64,000 nt of DNA from Gammaproteobacteria bacterium (GTDB lineage Bacteria; Pseudomonadota; Gammaproteobacteria; UBA6429; Thiohalophilaceae). Shown here one piece after another: positions 62,660 through 64,000 of the stretch (position 1 is the first letter of the stretch; each line of letters starts with the position of its first letter). The notes below the pieces were generated by a model, which did not search any database, had not been told where the DNA came from, and worked only from the letters and a program-made list of their open reading frames with translations. The stretch covers positions 1 through 64,000 of the forward strand of contig JAOULO010000011.1 of NCBI GenBank assembly GCA_029881995.1, read 5' to 3'. Made by a program: the position numbers and the translations under genes.

Positions 62660-63255
62660 TTTTTAGACGTTTTTCTTTGGCCTTTAGGGTTAGACGGTAC
62701 TTTGTCATCAGTAATGATATATATAATAAGAATTATCATGCTTACGATAATCACATAAAGAGAAGTATAACCCGCCAGTGCCTCACGCTGGTGTTTAAAC
62801 AGCCAGTAGGCCAGGCTGGCGGCACCAAAACTCATCAGAATTAAGCTTTGAACCAGATAATACCAGACCATTCGGGGTGAGGAGTCACTATGGCAGAGCA
62901 GGGCATAGCGGAATTTACGTAAATTCGGTAACCAGTTGTACTTGCTTTCCAGAAAACGGCCCTCGGACATAATCCAGACCAGTTGTCGATGATAGACCTG
63001 CAGATCCAGTGCCCAGAGTATGCAAATTCCTAACAGGGCCGTGGTGTTTATGCCAAGAAAGATGATCTCGTTTGAAATATGCAGGTTCAGGTTTTCTGAC
63101 AGGATATAGGCCATCCCAGCAAAGGAACCCCATAACCACAGGGAAGCAATCAAGCGGCAGCGGGACTGGATAGTCAGAATATGACGTTCCATCTCACCCA
63201 CTTCGGCATAGCTGATATTTACCTTGTCGGTACTGTATTCTTTCGATTCAGACAT
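62656..63255 (-). CDS. Hypothetical four-span membrane protein, 199 residues
   Basis: Four predicted spans lie at about 36-56, 65-83, 130-150 and 157-180, with basic stretches in between and a Lys-rich C-terminus. I recognise no named family. It overlaps the SirB2 gene by 4 bases and starts 21 bases after the TlpA-like gene stop, so all three are likely one transcript. Confidence 0.78.
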   Translation of the reverse strand: MSESKEYSTDKVNISYAEVGEMERHILTIQSRCRLIASLWLWGSFAGMAYILSENLNLHISNEIIFLGINTTALLGICILWALDLQVYHRQLVWIMSEGRFLESKYNWLPNLRKFRYALLCHSDSSPRMVWYYLVQSLILMSFGAASLAYWLFKHQREALAGYTSLYVIIVSMIILIIYIITDDKVPSNPKGQRKTSKK

Positions 63256-63276
63256 GGATGTATTAGCGTTTTGGTT

Positions 63277-64000
63277 TTATTTTTCTGCAATCAGTTCACT
63301 GATTGTAGACACGATTTCCGAACTGTCCCAATCGATACTGCCAAAAACTGCAAAACGGATCACGCCGTGCCGATCCAGGAGGTAGCTAGTGGGGAAGGCA
63401 AAGACCTTCCATTGCCGAAGTGCGGTGCCATCTTTATCCATAATGACAGGAAAATTGATCTTAACCCTATTATTAATAAAGTGGTGGATGGTGCGTTTGT
63501 CCTCGGCCATGTTAACCGCGAGTATAGTAAAGCCCTGCCTCTTGAACCGGTTCATAAGCCGGGCCATCGATGGCATTTCATGAACACAGGGCGGGCACCA
63601 GCTGGCCCAGAAGTTGACCAGTACCACCTGTCCTTGCAGATCTTTTATATCAAGCTTGTTATCAGATAAATCGTTCAGGGCCAGCGGAGGTGGTATTGGA
63701 TTGCCTTTATATACTTGTAGTTTCAGGTCCTTTTTGCCTTCCCTGACGCTTGGACTGGCCAGGCTTTTAGTAACCGCTTTACGTGTTTTATTAGGTAGTT
63801 GCAGGAGTAATTGGCTGGCCTGTTGCAGTAGTTTTGGCAAGGCTTTTGTGGCTTCATGCTCCTTGCTGACCGCATCGGGCCGAAAGAAAAACCGATCACG
63901 GATATTGTCCAGTCGCTGAATAAAGGCATCACTTCCGCTTTGTTCCAATCCCTTGACCAGTGTGGGTAGTTTCCAGAACCAGGGTGACTGGGCAGGTTGC
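63277..64000 (-). CDS. TlpA-like thioredoxin-fold protein (N-terminus beyond the window)
   Basis: The C-terminal 150 residues are a TlpA/ResA-like thioredoxin domain with 'NFWASWCPPCVHEMP' (CxxC redox site) and 'VFAFPTSYLLD' (cis-Pro loop). The frame has no stop up to base 64000: the extra residues include 'SPWFWKLPTLVK', so the N-terminal part continues outside. The unknown N-terminal region of over 75 residues is helical and basic. Such proteins maintain reduced cysteines, often for cytochrome c maturation; this is inferred. Confidence 0.85.
   Translation of the reverse strand, partial: QPAQSPWFWKLPTLVKGLEQSGSDAFIQRLDNIRDRFFFRPDAVSKEHEATKALPKLLQQASQLLLQLPNKTRKAVTKSLASPSVREGKKDLKLQVYKGNPIPPPLALNDLSDNKLDIKDLQGQVVLVNFWASWCPPCVHEMPSMARLMNRFKRQGFTILAVNMAEDKRTIHHFINNRVKINFPVIMDKDGTALRQWKVFAFPTSYLLDRHGVIRFAVFGSIDWDSSEIVSTISELIAEK

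Overview
The window reads as chromosomal DNA of a free-living gammaproteobacterium. The block hslV-hslU-DUF971-ubiE-ubiJ is a gammaproteobacterial arrangement and UbiJ is a marker of that class. The many periplasmic c-type cytochromes, cupredoxins, Tat substrates, hybrid phosphorelay kinases, EAL proteins and a PPi-type phosphofructokinase suit an aquatic, respiratory bacterium of the kind common among sulfur oxidisers and methylotrophs. No key gene of sulfur, methane or carbon fixation pathways lies here, so that lifestyle is inference. I see no rRNA, tRNA, CRISPR, prophage, transposase or plasmid gene.

Layout. 0-8 kb: end of a cytochrome-like protein, an exported aldo/keto reductase, a REC protein with an unrecognised C-terminal domain, a PAS hybrid kinase, an ADP/ATP-carrier-like transporter, a Sfp-type phosphopantetheinyl transferase and a single-domain response regulator. 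8-12 kb: a minus-strand run of di-haem peroxidase, cupredoxin, di-haem cytochrome c, msrP and msrQ, which looks like a periplasmic oxidant-defence operon. 12-19 kb: a chemoreceptor with an FNR-type box upstream, and a four-gene glutamine synthetase/ALDH/Fe-ADH/GATase operon that fits gamma-glutamylated amino-alcohol breakdown. 19-22 kb: superoxide reductase-like protein, cupredoxin and cytochrome c4, facing an ECF sigma/anti-sigma pair. 23-33 kb: a signalling island with an MHYT hybrid kinase, Hpt and REC-EAL operon, a second copy of the REC plus unknown domain protein, a DUF815 ATPase and a cNMP-EAL protein. 33-43 kb: housekeeping genes, a lysine-tailed PPi-phosphofructokinase, the ubiquinone genes and hslVU. 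43-47 kb: cytochrome b561, SHP and DHC cytochromes and a PepSY protein with their two-component system. 48-54 kb: outer-membrane-like protein, Ser/Thr kinase, phosphoglycerate-mutase-like phosphatase, an orphan PEP-CTERM protein with a sigma-54-type promoter, two thioesterases, MAPEG and TetR. 54-64 kb: orphan MlaC, hemB, DUF47-pit, aroE, a third hybrid kinase, a methyltransferase and a truncated TlpA-like thioredoxin.

No single locus is clearly a wholly new system. The best candidates for undescribed biology are the REC plus unknown-domain proteins paired with hybrid kinases, the polylysine tail on phosphofructokinase, the peroxidase/cupredoxin/MsrPQ operon, and the identical sigma-54-like core placed before both the PEP-CTERM gene and the DUF815 ATPase gene.
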